A stretch of DNA of 11,829 nt from JBBRZF01 sp038236965 (GCA_038236965.1 JBBRZF010000112.1:1-11829); one strand, 5' to 3'; shown: positions 1-6,617, counted from the stretch's first letter. Translations and numbers: made by a program. The notes: generated from the sequence alone by a model not told the origin.

Positions 1-137
1 CGGGCGAGCGCATCGACATAGAGCCTGGTTTGCGTGGGCCCGGACGCCCCCGTCCGTGGCGGGCGAGCGCCTCGACATAGAGCCTGGTTTGCGTGGGCCC
101 GGACGCCCCCGTCCGTGGCGGGCGAGCAACGCTCGCC
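1..137. repeat. 59-bp tandem repeat (2 full units plus partial third) with REP-like hairpins
   Basis: Two units, 1-59 and 60-118, differ at a single visible base (A12 versus C71). A third unit starts at 119 and diverges after about 10 bases into a perfect hairpin. Each full unit contains the palindrome CGGACG-CCCC-CGTCCG (41-56 and 100-115). The partial third unit forms GGCGAGC-AAC-GCTCGCC (121-137). The same pair of hairpins recurs at 3378-3414, so this is a dispersed extragenic element and not a local oddity. The left boundary is cut by the window edge, so the array may hold more units. An open frame across it only reflects the repeat and is not a gene. Confidence 0.85.
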
Positions 138-160
138 TCATAGCCTTTTTGTGCCATTCT

Positions 161-179
161 CGATAGGGAGTGGTATGGC
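161..179 (+). repeat. Left arm of 19-bp inverted repeat
   Basis: Positions 161-179 match the reverse complement of 528-546 at 18 of 19 bases; the first 13 bases are identical. The two arms bracket the small minus-strand lipoprotein relic. A direct repeat of about 18 bp beginning CTATCGCGGAA also occurs inside or next to each arm (193 and 541), so the ends share more than one repeated module. Confidence 0.7.
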
Positions 180-188
180 GATATCACG

Positions 189-477
189 TCAGCTATCGCG
201 GAATTCCTCTGGAAATGGAAACCCCAACCCGCCCTGTTCATCACATTCCCATCGAATCTGCTGCCCTTCTCCGCGTGAAATGAACGCCAATTTGAACCCA
301 ATTATCCGGAAGCAAACCTGTGTGTTCCTCCGTAGTCGCCCCGCAATCTCGGATTGACGACACAGCTGAAACGGCCTTGTCTGGACAGTCTGCCTTCGTG
401 AGCGTTTCTTCACGACAGCATCCGAAAAGAACCAGCACGAACGCCGTTACAAGTAGTGTGGCCGTTTTGTTTAGCAT
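189..477 (-). pseudogene. Small lipoprotein of the RDCGATT type, apparently frameshifted
   Basis: The minus-strand frame starting at ATG 477 reads a lipoprotein signal: MLNK, a hydrophobic core, and the lipobox LFGC with the acylated Cys at residue 20. This is followed by the motif RDCGATT at residues 43-49. That motif is characteristic, from memory, of a family of short exported proteins in which it is followed by TQV, a strand ending in FI, and a short Trp-containing strand. Here the first frame instead ends at 241 after 78 residues with unrelated sequence. In a neighbouring frame, immediately after the motif, the DNA encodes TQVCF, then AFISRGEG and QIRWECDEQ, and stops at 189. This fits a small indel in the CACACA run near 319-325. 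I infer a broken gene; a sequencing error would look the same. No convincing Shine-Dalgarno precedes ATG 477. An upstream in-frame start at 537 would add a non-signal-like leader and is less likely. Confidence 0.5.
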
Positions 478-527
478 ATCTCGAAGTATCTTAGCCGTAA
501 GGGAGACCAAATAGTTGTCGGTATCAG

Positions 528-546
528 GCCATCCCACTCCCTATCG
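528..546 (-). repeat. Right arm of 19-bp inverted repeat
   Basis: This is the reverse-complement partner of 161-179 (18 of 19 positions, first 13 identical). It lies between the lipoprotein relic and mscL. No target-site duplication or transposase is visible, so the pair could be the ends of a small non-autonomous element or just two oppositely oriented copies of a dispersed repeat. Confidence 0.7.
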
Positions 547-563
547 CGGAACTCTGGACACGC

Positions 564-593
564 TTCACCCTCCTCCCAAATTCGTGCTACCCT
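564..593 (+). promoter_or_regulatory. Possible mscL promoter (extended -10)
   Basis: TGC-TACCCT at 585-593 resembles an extended -10 element, with TTCACC (564-569) 18 bp upstream as a weak -35. The context GTGCTAC is shared with the better promoter before gyrB. It lies 31 bp before the mscL start. Support is by pattern only. Confidence 0.3.
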
Positions 594-623
594 CCCTTGC
601 ATCTTCCCACTCGGAGGCTTTTC

Positions 624-1040
624 ATGCTTTCCGGTTTCAAGACTTTCCTGTTACGTGGCAATGTAGTCGATCTCGCCGTGGGCGTCGTCGTTGGCGTTGC
701 CTTCGGCGCGGTCGTCACGTCCTTCACCGCCAACCTGCTGACGCCGCTCATCGCCGCCATCGCGGGCAAGCCGGACTTTTCCGCCTTCTACTTCGAACTC
801 CACGGCGCAAAATTCATGTATGGAACCTTCCTCAACTCGCTCATCTCGTTCCTGCTGGTCGCCGCCGCCGTCTATTTCTTCGTCGTCGTGCCGGTCAACC
901 ACCTCGTCGCCCGCTCGCGCAAAGAACCGCCCCCAGATCCAACCACCATGAAATGTACCGAATGTCTCAGCGAGATTCCCATCGGCGCCCGGCGTTGCGC
1001 TCACTGCACCGCACAACTCGCTGCCACCGTCCCAGCCTGA
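624..1040 (+). CDS. mscL: Large-conductance mechanosensitive channel MscL with C-terminal zinc ribbon
   Basis: This is the inner-membrane pressure valve that opens under hypo-osmotic shock; MscL works as a homopentamer. The 138-residue product begins with the family signature: the amphipathic N-terminal helix, then RGNVVDLAVGVVVGVAFG (residues 11-28) leading into TM1. A periplasmic loop of about residues 48-65 and TM2 at about 70-92 follow. The usual MscL ends in a charged cytoplasmic helix bundle. Here it is replaced by a short PPPDP linker and a zinc ribbon with Cys111, Cys114, Cys125 and Cys128 (CxxC-N10-CxxC). The start is ATG 624 because GGAGG at 613-617 sits 6 nt upstream. An in-frame TTG at 597 would add nine residues and lacks a ribosome site. 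The gene stands alone and is followed by a terminator. The family call is secure; metal binding by the tail is inferred from the cysteines. Confidence 0.95.
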   Translation: MLSGFKTFLLRGNVVDLAVGVVVGVAFGAVVTSFTANLLTPLIAAIAGKPDFSAFYFELHGAKFMYGTFLNSLISFLLVAAAVYFFVVVPVNHLVARSRKEPPPDPTTMKCTECLSEIPIGARRCAHCTAQLAATVPA

Positions 1041-1061
1041 AGCGTTTTTCCTCTACGACCA

Positions 1062-1085
1062 AAAACCGCCTTCCGGGGCGGTTTT
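1062..1085 (+). terminator. Intrinsic terminator after mscL
   Basis: A 9-bp perfect stem AAAACCGCC / GGCGGTTTT (1062-1070 and 1077-1085) with a 6-nt loop lies 22 bp after the mscL stop. The A-run and T-run form the base of the stem, as in a bidirectional-type intrinsic terminator. The remaining stretch to 1278 (about 190 bp) shows no gene or clear signal. Confidence 0.75.
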
Positions 1086-1278
1086 CACGTCTAAACACAT
1101 CGATAATCGCCAAGGAACGGGGAGGAACCTGGAAGGTAAACAGTGGCAACAATCTTCCGAGTAACTGTCCTGCTCTGCTCACGCCATTTTCATTGAGCAG
1201 TTCTGGTCATCTACTCAGGGCGAAAATCTACACGGAATAGGTAAGCTCGTGGTTATTTAGGTGCTAACGATCTACGAC

Positions 1279-3333
1279 ATGCGCCTGCTTTCTCACCCTC
1301 GCCGAGTCGCCGCAATCGCGATGCTCCTCTTCCTGTTTGTGGGTTTTGCTTCGACCGTAAGTAGAGCCCAAACAGTGGACGACTCCTTCTCCGTCGTCAT
1401 CCTGCCTGACACACAGAATTACTCGCAATTTTATCCCGCAATCTTCACATCCCAGACCCAGTGGATCGTCGACAACCAGGCGGCACTCAATATCCAGATG
1501 GTCATCGGCGTCGGCGACATCGTCAATCACGCCGAATCCACCACGGAATGGAACAACGCCACTGCCGCCGCCAACCTCCTGGACGGCAAGGTTCCCTACG
1601 CCTTCGCCATCGGCAACCACGATTACGCCAACGTTAAGCCCACAAGCCGCGACGCCACCATGTTCAATAAGTATTTCGGTCCGGCCCGCTACGCCGCATA
1701 TTCTTGGTATGGCGGCAACTATCAGGCCAGCAACGAAAACTTCTATACCTTCTTCACCGTCAACGGGCAGAAGTACATGCTCCTCGCGCTGGAGTTCTAT
1801 CCGCGCAACGACGTCCTCACCTGGGCCTCATCCCTCATCGACAGTAATCCCGACGCAAAGGTCATGGTCGTGACTCATAGCTTTGTGTTCACGGATGGCA
1901 CACGCGTCGATCTTTGCGACACCAACGACATGAGCGCATCCGAAGGGAATAGCGGACAGGTTGTCTGGCAGAAACTCCTGGAAAAGAAGCCCAACGTCAT
2001 CCTCGTCACCAGCGGACACCTCGTCAGCACCAGGACCGCTCACCGCACCGATCTCGGCGCCAACGGCAATATCGTCAACGAGATCTTCACCAACTTTCAG
2101 GACGACGCCAATGGCGGCAACGGATACCTCCGAATCCTCACCTACCATCCTTCTGCCGACCGCATCGACGTAAAGACCTATTCGCCCTATCTCAATCTCT
2201 ACAGGACCTCGTCCGAATACCAGTTTTCCCTGCCCATCAACAATGACGGCAATACCGCCACACTGGGAGCCATCAGCGGAAAGGTTCGCAGCTCCTCCTG
2301 CACGCCGATTCCCGGAGCGCAGGTTTCCACAGCAGGAGTCACAGCCACCACCGCCAGCACCGGACTCTATACGCTCCCCGGACTCACCCCCAACGGAGAA
2401 GGCGGATACAGTCTTTCCGTCACCGCCAACGGCTACGACTCAGACACTGGCAGCGGCACCGCAATCGCCGGATTCAGCGACCAGGGCGATTTCTACCTCA
2501 TGGAGTCCTCCAGCCCCACTTGCTCACTGAACACCGCTGATCCCTCCGTCACCATCTGCACCCCCGCTGGCGGTGCTACCGTCGCCGCGCCCGTAACTGT
2601 CTCCGCCGGAGTCACCTCGTCCAAAGCCATCCAATACGTCCAGGTCTATCTCGACGGCCTCAAACAGCAGACCTTCTACACCAGGAACCTCAGCACCACC
2701 GTCGTCGCCCCCGCCGGAGCCCATCGCCTCACCATTCAGTTCAAGGACTCCGCCGGCGTTATCACCAAGAGTTCTACAAACTTCACCGTCGGCGCCACCG
2801 CTCCATCCACAACCGTCAACATCTCTTCGCCCACCAGCGGCGCATCTCCGACATCGCCCGTGCATGTAGCCGCCTCCACCACCTCGAGCGTCACCATCAA
2901 TACCATGCAGGTCTATGTGGACAACGTGCAGCAATACCAGATCGCAGGCTCCACCGTCTCCACCGACCTCACGATGTCCACGGGCCCACACACCATCAAG
3001 GTGGAAGCCACCGACAGCAACGGCGTCAGCACCTCCAGCACAGTAAGCATCACGGTCAGCAGTCCAACTCCGGTCGGGACCACGGTCACCATCAACTCGC
3101 CCGCCAACAACGCAACCGTCACTTCGCCCGTGAACATCGTAGCGACCGTTACCTCGGACAAGACCATCACCTACATGCAGGTCTATGTCGATGGCGTGAA
3201 CAAATACACCGTCTACAGCAAGAACGTGAATACCAGTCTCACCATGACCGCAGGCGCGCACCGCGTCACCGTGCAAGCCAAAGACAGCACCGGCGTCTTC
3301 ACCAAATCCACCATCAACATCACCGTCCGCTAA
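1279..3333 (+). CDS. Secreted calcineurin-like phosphoesterase with three Ig-like repeats
   Basis: This is an exported metallophosphoesterase of unknown substrate, 684 residues from ATG 1279. A signal peptide (MRLLSHPRR, hydrophobic core, SRAQ near residue 31) precedes the catalytic domain (about 36-320). The metal-binding motifs are in family order: PDTQ (Asp44), GD (Asp80), GNHD (113-115), TH (His200) and SGH (His247). The classical DxH is DTQ and the usual GHxH is GHLV, so two common histidine ligands are absent. DTQ variants are known in secreted members of the superfamily, so activity is plausible. Residues 328-408 look like a carboxypeptidase-regulatory-like beta domain (SGKVRSSSCTPIPGAQVS). 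Three tandem Ig-like repeats follow (about 421-504, 510-594, 600-684), each with a (V/M)QVYxD core and a GAHR or GPHT turn. There is no anchor, sorting signal or lipobox, so the product is probably periplasmic or released. An in-frame GTG at 1261 is an alternative start; neither start has a clear ribosome site. Confidence 0.88.
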   Translation: MRLLSHPRRVAAIAMLLFLFVGFASTVSRAQTVDDSFSVVILPDTQNYSQFYPAIFTSQTQWIVDNQAALNIQMVIGVGDIVNHAESTTEWNNATAAANLLDGKVPYAFAIGNHDYANVKPTSRDATMFNKYFGPARYAAYSWYGGNYQASNENFYTFFTVNGQKYMLLALEFYPRNDVLTWASSLIDSNPDAKVMVVTHSFVFTDGTRVDLCDTNDMSASEGNSGQVVWQKLLEKKPNVILVTSGHLVSTRTAHRTDLGANGNIVNEIFTNFQDDANGGNGYLRILTYHPSADRIDVKTYSPYLNLYRTSSEYQFSLPINNDGNTATLGAISGKVRSSSCTPIPGAQVSTAGVTATTASTGLYTLPGLTPNGEGGYSLSVTANGYDSDTGSGTAIAGFSDQGDFYLMESSSPTCSLNTADPSVTICTPAGGATVAAPVTVSAGVTSSKAIQYVQVYLDGLKQQTFYTRNLSTTVVAPAGAHRLTIQFKDSAGVITKSSTNFTVGATAPSTTVNISSPTSGASPTSPVHVAASTTSSVTINTMQVYVDNVQQYQIAGSTVSTDLTMSTGPHTIKVEATDSNGVSTSSTVSITVSSPTPVGTTVTINSPANNATVTSPVNIVATVTSDKTITYMQVYVDGVNKYTVYSKNVNTSLTMTAGAHRVTVQAKDSTGVFTKSTINITVR

Positions 3334-3345
3334 AAGCCTCTGCCC

Positions 3346-3450
3346 TTGCTGTTGCCTGCCATTGCTTGACGTGGGGCCGGACGCCTCGTCCGCGCCGGGC
3401 GAGCAACGCTCGCCTTGGTGTTGCCTTTGCCGTTGAGGTTGCTTTGGTGC
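3346..3450. repeat. TTG-hexamer low-complexity tracts flanking a REP hairpin pair
   Basis: Six consecutive hexamers fill 3415-3450 (TTGGTG, TTGCCT, TTGCCG, TTGAGG, TTGCTT, TGGTGC), five of which begin with TTG. A shorter version occurs at 3346-3367 (TTGCTG, TTGCCT, gap of 4, TTGCTT). The two tracts flank the hairpin pair at 3378-3414. This looks like a degenerate 6-bp minisatellite in which a REP element sits. It is noncoding and begins 12 bp after the phosphoesterase stop. Confidence 0.55.
3378..3414 (+). repeat. REP-like hairpin pair, second copy of the left-edge element
   Basis: Two adjacent perfect hairpins, CGGACG-CCT-CGTCCG (3378-3392) and GGCGAGC-AAC-GCTCGCC (3398-3414), repeat the arrangement at 100-137. 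The second hairpin is identical in both places. The first differs only in its loop (CCT versus CCCC). The conserved stems with a variable loop suggest selection on structure or recent spread of one element family. Confidence 0.8.
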
Positions 3451-3481
3451 CCCACATTCGCCCGACGTTGGCGAATGTGGG
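3451..3481 (+). repeat. 12-bp perfect hairpin, second extragenic palindrome type
   Basis: CCCACATTCGCC (3451-3462) pairs perfectly with GGCGAATGTGGG (3470-3481) around a 7-nt loop. No T-run follows, so it is a poor intrinsic terminator. It probably belongs to a different dispersed palindrome family from the pair just upstream. Confidence 0.75.
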
Positions 3482-3501
3482 TGTTGCCAACCAGTTATCA
3501 A

Positions 3502-3527
3502 GGAGAGAATCCGACCCGGATCTCTCC
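3502..3527 (+). repeat. 11-bp hairpin with one bulged base
   Basis: GGAGAG and ATCCG (3502-3507, 3509-3513) pair with CGGAT and CTCTCC (3517-3527) around a 3-nt loop, with A3508 bulged. This is the fourth hairpin in a 150-bp stretch after the phosphoesterase gene. No T-run follows. Confidence 0.6.
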
Positions 3528-3546
3528 CCACTCACGGTCTCCTCTT

Positions 3547-3582
3547 AAATCCGAAAATTCCTAAATCCTGAAATCCGAAAAT
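3547..3582. repeat. AT-rich 12-bp direct repeat
   Basis: AAATCCGAAAAT occurs at 3547-3558 and 3571-3582, with a related AAATCC at 3563-3568 between them. The tract is clearly more AT-rich than its surroundings. It may be decayed repeat sequence or an upstream element for gyrB; the sequence does not decide. Confidence 0.5.
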
Positions 3583-3635
3583 CGTCAACAATCCCAGGCA
3601 ATCTTTTTCACCGGCAAATAGCGCGCAGAATCCGT

Positions 3636-3694
3636 GCAGCATTCTTCACCAAAAAGCGACTCCGCTAACACTTGTTTCAGCAGCATTCTTCACC
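3636..3694. repeat. 15-bp direct repeat upstream of gyrB
   Basis: GCAGCATTCTTCACC is present identically at 3636-3650 and 3680-3694, 44 bp apart start to start, close to four helical turns. A partial match (TTCACCG) occurs at 3607-3613. The repeats lie 126-185 bp upstream of the putative gyrB -10, a position compatible with a regulator or topology-sensitive element. No binding protein is implied by the sequence. Confidence 0.55.
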
Positions 3695-3816
3695 GATTTC
3701 TGCGCTTTTTGTTCTCCTCTTCCCGCTTCCGCGTCAAGTCGAATTATTACCCCTTCAAGCCGTTGTAAACAATAGGCTTACCGACACAATTCTAGATACT
3801 TTTGCCTGCCCGCTTG

Positions 3817-3825
3817 TGCTACAAT
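3817..3825 (+). promoter_or_regulatory. gyrB promoter, extended -10 element
   Basis: TGC-TACAAT at 3817-3825 matches an extended -10 (TGn plus a one-mismatch TATAAT). No good -35 is found at 16-18 bp, as is common for extended -10 promoters. Transcription would begin near 3832, leaving a leader of about 55 nt before ATG 3886 or about 18 nt before GTG 3850. Confidence 0.55.
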
Positions 3826-3885
3826 AACAACACGTCGAATCAGGACTAAGTGACTGCAATATCAACCACTTCTGAACGGAGCAGG

Positions 3886-6540
3886 ATGCCCCCCAAAGAT
3901 ACCCAGTCTGGAACAGCAGCAGCCCCCGAGAAAGAAAACAAAAACGCCAAAGTGGACGCTGAATTAAAGATCAATAAACTCGACAAAACCGACCCCGCTT
4001 CCGGCAGCGGCGACTACAACGCAGACTCCATCAAAGTCCTCGGCGGAATGGAAGCCGTGCGCAAGCGCCCCGCCATGTACATCGGTTCCACGGGCGATAT
4101 GGGCCTGCACCACCTCGTCTACGAAGTCGTTGATAACTCAGTAGATGAAGCCCTCGCAGGCCACGCTGACAAGATCGATGTCACCATCCACATCGACAAT
4201 TCCATCAGCGTCGTAGACAACGGACGCGGCATTCCCGTAGGCGATATGGAATTCGATGGCGAGATGGTTCCGGCCGCGCAGGTCGTCATGACCGTGCTGC
4301 ATGCCGGCGGCAAATTCGATGCCTCCACCTACAAAGTTTCCGGCGGATTGCACGGCGTAGGCGTAAGTTGTGTGAACGCCCTCTCGCATCTCCTCGATCT
4401 TGAGATCTGGCGCGACGGTTTTGCCTGGGAGCAGAGCTATTCCAAGGGCGTACCCGTTACCAAGCTGAAGAAGGCTGGTCCGACGAAACGTCGCGGCACG
4501 CGAGTTCACTTCGTTCCCGACAACGAGATATTTACCGCCACCGAATACAACTTCGACACCTTGGCGCAGCGTCTGCGCGAATTGGCCTTCCTCAACAAGG
4601 GCCTGCTCATCACGCTCACCGACGAGCGCACCACCGATCCCAAGACGGGCGAGGCGAAGACCGCGGATTTCAAGTTCAATGGCGGCATCGCCGAATTCAT
4701 CAAGCATCTGAACCGCGGCAAGAATGTGCTGCACGAAAAGCCGATCTACATGGAGATCGAGCGCGATGGCCTCGCTCTGGAGATCGGCATTCAATACAAC
4801 GACGCTTATTCGGAAACCGTTTTCAGCTTCGCCAATAACATCAACACCGTCGATGGCGGCACGCACTTGCAGGGATTCCGCTCTTCGCTGACGCGCACCA
4901 TCAACGCCGCCGGACAGGCGCTCGGACTCTTCAAGGACGTAAAAGAAAATCTCTCCGGTGACGACGTTCGCGAAGGACTGGTCGCAGTCGTCAGCGTGAA
5001 GTTGCCGCAGCCGCAATTCGAAGGACAGACCAAGGGCAAGCTCAACTCCGACATCGCCGGACAGGTGCAGGCATTCGTCAATGAGCGTCTCGGTGGCTTC
5101 TTCGAGCAGAACCCGCAGATTGCCCGCAAGATCATCAACAAGGCTATTGAAGCGTCCCGCGCGCGGGAAGCTGCGCGTAAGGCTCGCGATTTGACGCGAC
5201 GCAAGGGCGCACTCGATGGCGGCGGTCTGCCGGGAAAACTGGCCGACTGTTCCGAACGACGTCCCGAACGCTGCGAAGTCTACCTGGTCGAAGGTGAGTC
5301 CGCAGGTGGCACGGCCAAACAGGGCCGTGATCGCCGCTTCCAGGCCATCCTGCCACTCAAAGGTAAGATCCTCAACGTGGAGAAGGCCCGCTACGACAAG
5401 ATGCTGGGCCATGAAGAAATCCGCGCCATGATCACCGCGCTCGGCACCGGAATCGGCAAAGACGATTTCGATGTCTCCAAATTGCGCTACGGCAAAGTCA
5501 TCCTGATGACGGACGCCGACGTCGACGGTTCGCACATACGCACCTTGCTGCTTACTTTCTTCTTTCGCCACATGCAGGAGTTGATCAAGCGCGGCAACGT
5601 GTACATCGCGCAGCCGCCGCTCTATCGCATCAAGAAGGGCAAGTTCGAACAGTACGTGAAGGACGAAAAGGAATTCGTGCGGGTGATGGTGAAGCGCGCC
5701 TCCGATGGTCTGGTTGTCCGTTATGGCGAGGGCGCTGCCAAACTCGAAGGCGCGGCACTCACCAAGTTCATGACTTCGCTGAATGAGTACCTCGGCTTCT
5801 TCGACAAAGTGGACAAACGCATTCGCGACGAACAGGTTAGCGAGTTGATGCCCAAGCAGGACATCACCAAGCGAGTGGACTTCGAAGCCGATGGCCCGAG
5901 CGCATCCAAAAAACTGCTCGAACTGGAAAAGTCTTTGAAGGGCATTTCCAAGGAGCGCGCGTTCAAAAGCGTCGAACTCAAGTTCGACGACGAGCATGAG
6001 CTCTACTACGTTTCTTTCGTGAACTCGCAAGGCGCGGAACATCGCCTCGATTGGGGACTGGCGTCCACGCCGGAATACCGGCAGATGATGTCGAAGTACA
6101 ACCTCATCAAGGAATTCGCGCAGGCTCCGTACGTCATCGAGACGCACACCGCCGGCCCGACCGTGAATGGTGTCGAAGAACTGAGCGATGCCGAGAAGGC
6201 CGACCAGGAGAAGGCGGAAAAGAAGAACGTAAAGGCTGCTCCCAAGCGTCGCGAAGCTGCGACGGTGGAGAAGAATACTCTTCGCGACCTCTTCGAATAC
6301 GTCCTCAACGAAGGCCGCAAGGAATATAGCATCCAGCGCTACAAGGGTCTAGGTGAAATGACTGCCGAACAGTTGTGGCAGACAACCATGGATCCGGAAC
6401 GGCGCACGCTGCTCTCGGTGAAACTGGAAGACATCGCCGAAACGGAAACCATCTTCTCCACCCTGATGGGTGAAGACGTGGAAGCCCGCAGAAAGTTCAT
6501 CGAAGAGAACGCGCTGGATGTAAAAAATCTCGACATCTAA
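3886..6540 (+). CDS. gyrB: DNA gyrase subunit B
   Basis: This is the ATPase subunit of gyrase, which pairs with GyrA to introduce negative supercoils. From ATG 3886 it is 884 residues, longer than the roughly 800 of E. coli. A charged low-complexity leader (1-43) precedes NADSIKVLGG. The GHKL ATPase shows EVVDNSVDEALAG (Glu80, Asn84), DNGRGIP (111-117) and GGLHGVGVSCVNA (153-165). The transducer carries QTKGKL (Lys383 contacts ATP in the family). The TOPRIM domain has EGESAGG (Glu470) and DADVDG (543-548). RYKGLGEM (818-825) marks the C-terminal tail. A segment of about 200 residues (about 600-800, ending in a Lys/Glu/Ala-rich stretch) interrupts TOPRIM and tail, comparable to the insert in Gram-negative GyrB. 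GGAG at 3878-3881 lies only 4 nt before ATG 3886. An in-frame GTG at 3850 (AGGA 4 nt upstream) would add 12 residues and cannot be excluded. Confidence 0.97.
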   Translation: MPPKDTQSGTAAAPEKENKNAKVDAELKINKLDKTDPASGSGDYNADSIKVLGGMEAVRKRPAMYIGSTGDMGLHHLVYEVVDNSVDEALAGHADKIDVTIHIDNSISVVDNGRGIPVGDMEFDGEMVPAAQVVMTVLHAGGKFDASTYKVSGGLHGVGVSCVNALSHLLDLEIWRDGFAWEQSYSKGVPVTKLKKAGPTKRRGTRVHFVPDNEIFTATEYNFDTLAQRLRELAFLNKGLLITLTDERTTDPKTGEAKTADFKFNGGIAEFIKHLNRGKNVLHEKPIYMEIERDGLALEIGIQYNDAYSETVFSFANNINTVDGGTHLQGFRSSLTRTINAAGQALGLFKDVKENLSGDDVREGLVAVVSVKLPQPQFEGQTKGKLNSDIAGQVQAFVNERLGGFFEQNPQIARKIINKAIEASRAREAARKARDLTRRKGALDGGGLPGKLADCSERRPERCEVYLVEGESAGGTAKQGRDRRFQAILPLKGKILNVEKARYDKMLGHEEIRAMITALGTGIGKDDFDVSKLRYGKVILMTDADVDGSHIRTLLLTFFFRHMQELIKRGNVYIAQPPLYRIKKGKFEQYVKDEKEFVRVMVKRASDGLVVRYGEGAAKLEGAALTKFMTSLNEYLGFFDKVDKRIRDEQVSELMPKQDITKRVDFEADGPSASKKLLELEKSLKGISKERAFKSVELKFDDEHELYYVSFVNSQGAEHRLDWGLASTPEYRQMMSKYNLIKEFAQAPYVIETHTAGPTVNGVEELSDAEKADQEKAEKKNVKAAPKRREAATVEKNTLRDLFEYVLNEGRKEYSIQRYKGLGEMTAEQLWQTTMDPERRTLLSVKLEDIAETETIFSTLMGEDVEARRKFIEENALDVKNLDI

Positions 6541-6551
6541 CTTCATTGTGC

Positions 6552-6586
6552 TGCTGCTGTCGTGCGGATTCCCCACGACGGCGGCA
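6552..6586 (+). terminator. Hairpin after gyrB, possible terminator
   Basis: A 13-bp stem with two G-T wobbles (6552-6564 against 6574-6586) and a 9-nt loop lies 12 bp after the gyrB stop. No T-run follows, so termination would need Rho or another factor. It may instead stabilise the 3' end of the gyrB message or reduce read-through into the next gene. Confidence 0.5.
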
Positions 6587-6617
6587 TGCTTAATCTCCCT
6601 CTGCTGAAGATTTGCTT

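Noticed and set aside
34..357. 107-codon plus-strand frame across the left-edge repeat
   Set aside because: Its first part is the translated tandem repeat and the rest is antisense to the lipoprotein relic. There is no ribosome site and no protein-like pattern.
515..1240. 241-codon plus-strand frame overlapping mscL
   Set aside because: It is out of frame with mscL, extremely Arg-rich, and runs through the terminator. It is a shadow of mscL codon bias.
2524..3531. 335-codon minus-strand frame antisense to the Ig-repeat region
   Set aside because: It has the same register effect as over gyrB. Its Gly/Asp/Val-rich composition simply mirrors the Thr/Ser/Val codons of the Ig repeats.
3802..3825. 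TTGCCT as a -35 element for the gyrB promoter
   Set aside because: The spacing to TACAAT is only 12 bp, too short for a sigma-70-type pair. The extended -10 alone is the better reading.
4138..6147. 669-codon open frame on the minus strand antisense to gyrB
   Set aside because: It is in exact codon register with gyrB, so each antisense stop needs a TTA, CTA or TCA codon in gyrB. The gene uses none between 4141 and its upstream limit, as expected from GC-rich codon bias; the frame closes exactly at a TCA codon at 4138. The translated product has no recognisable domain.
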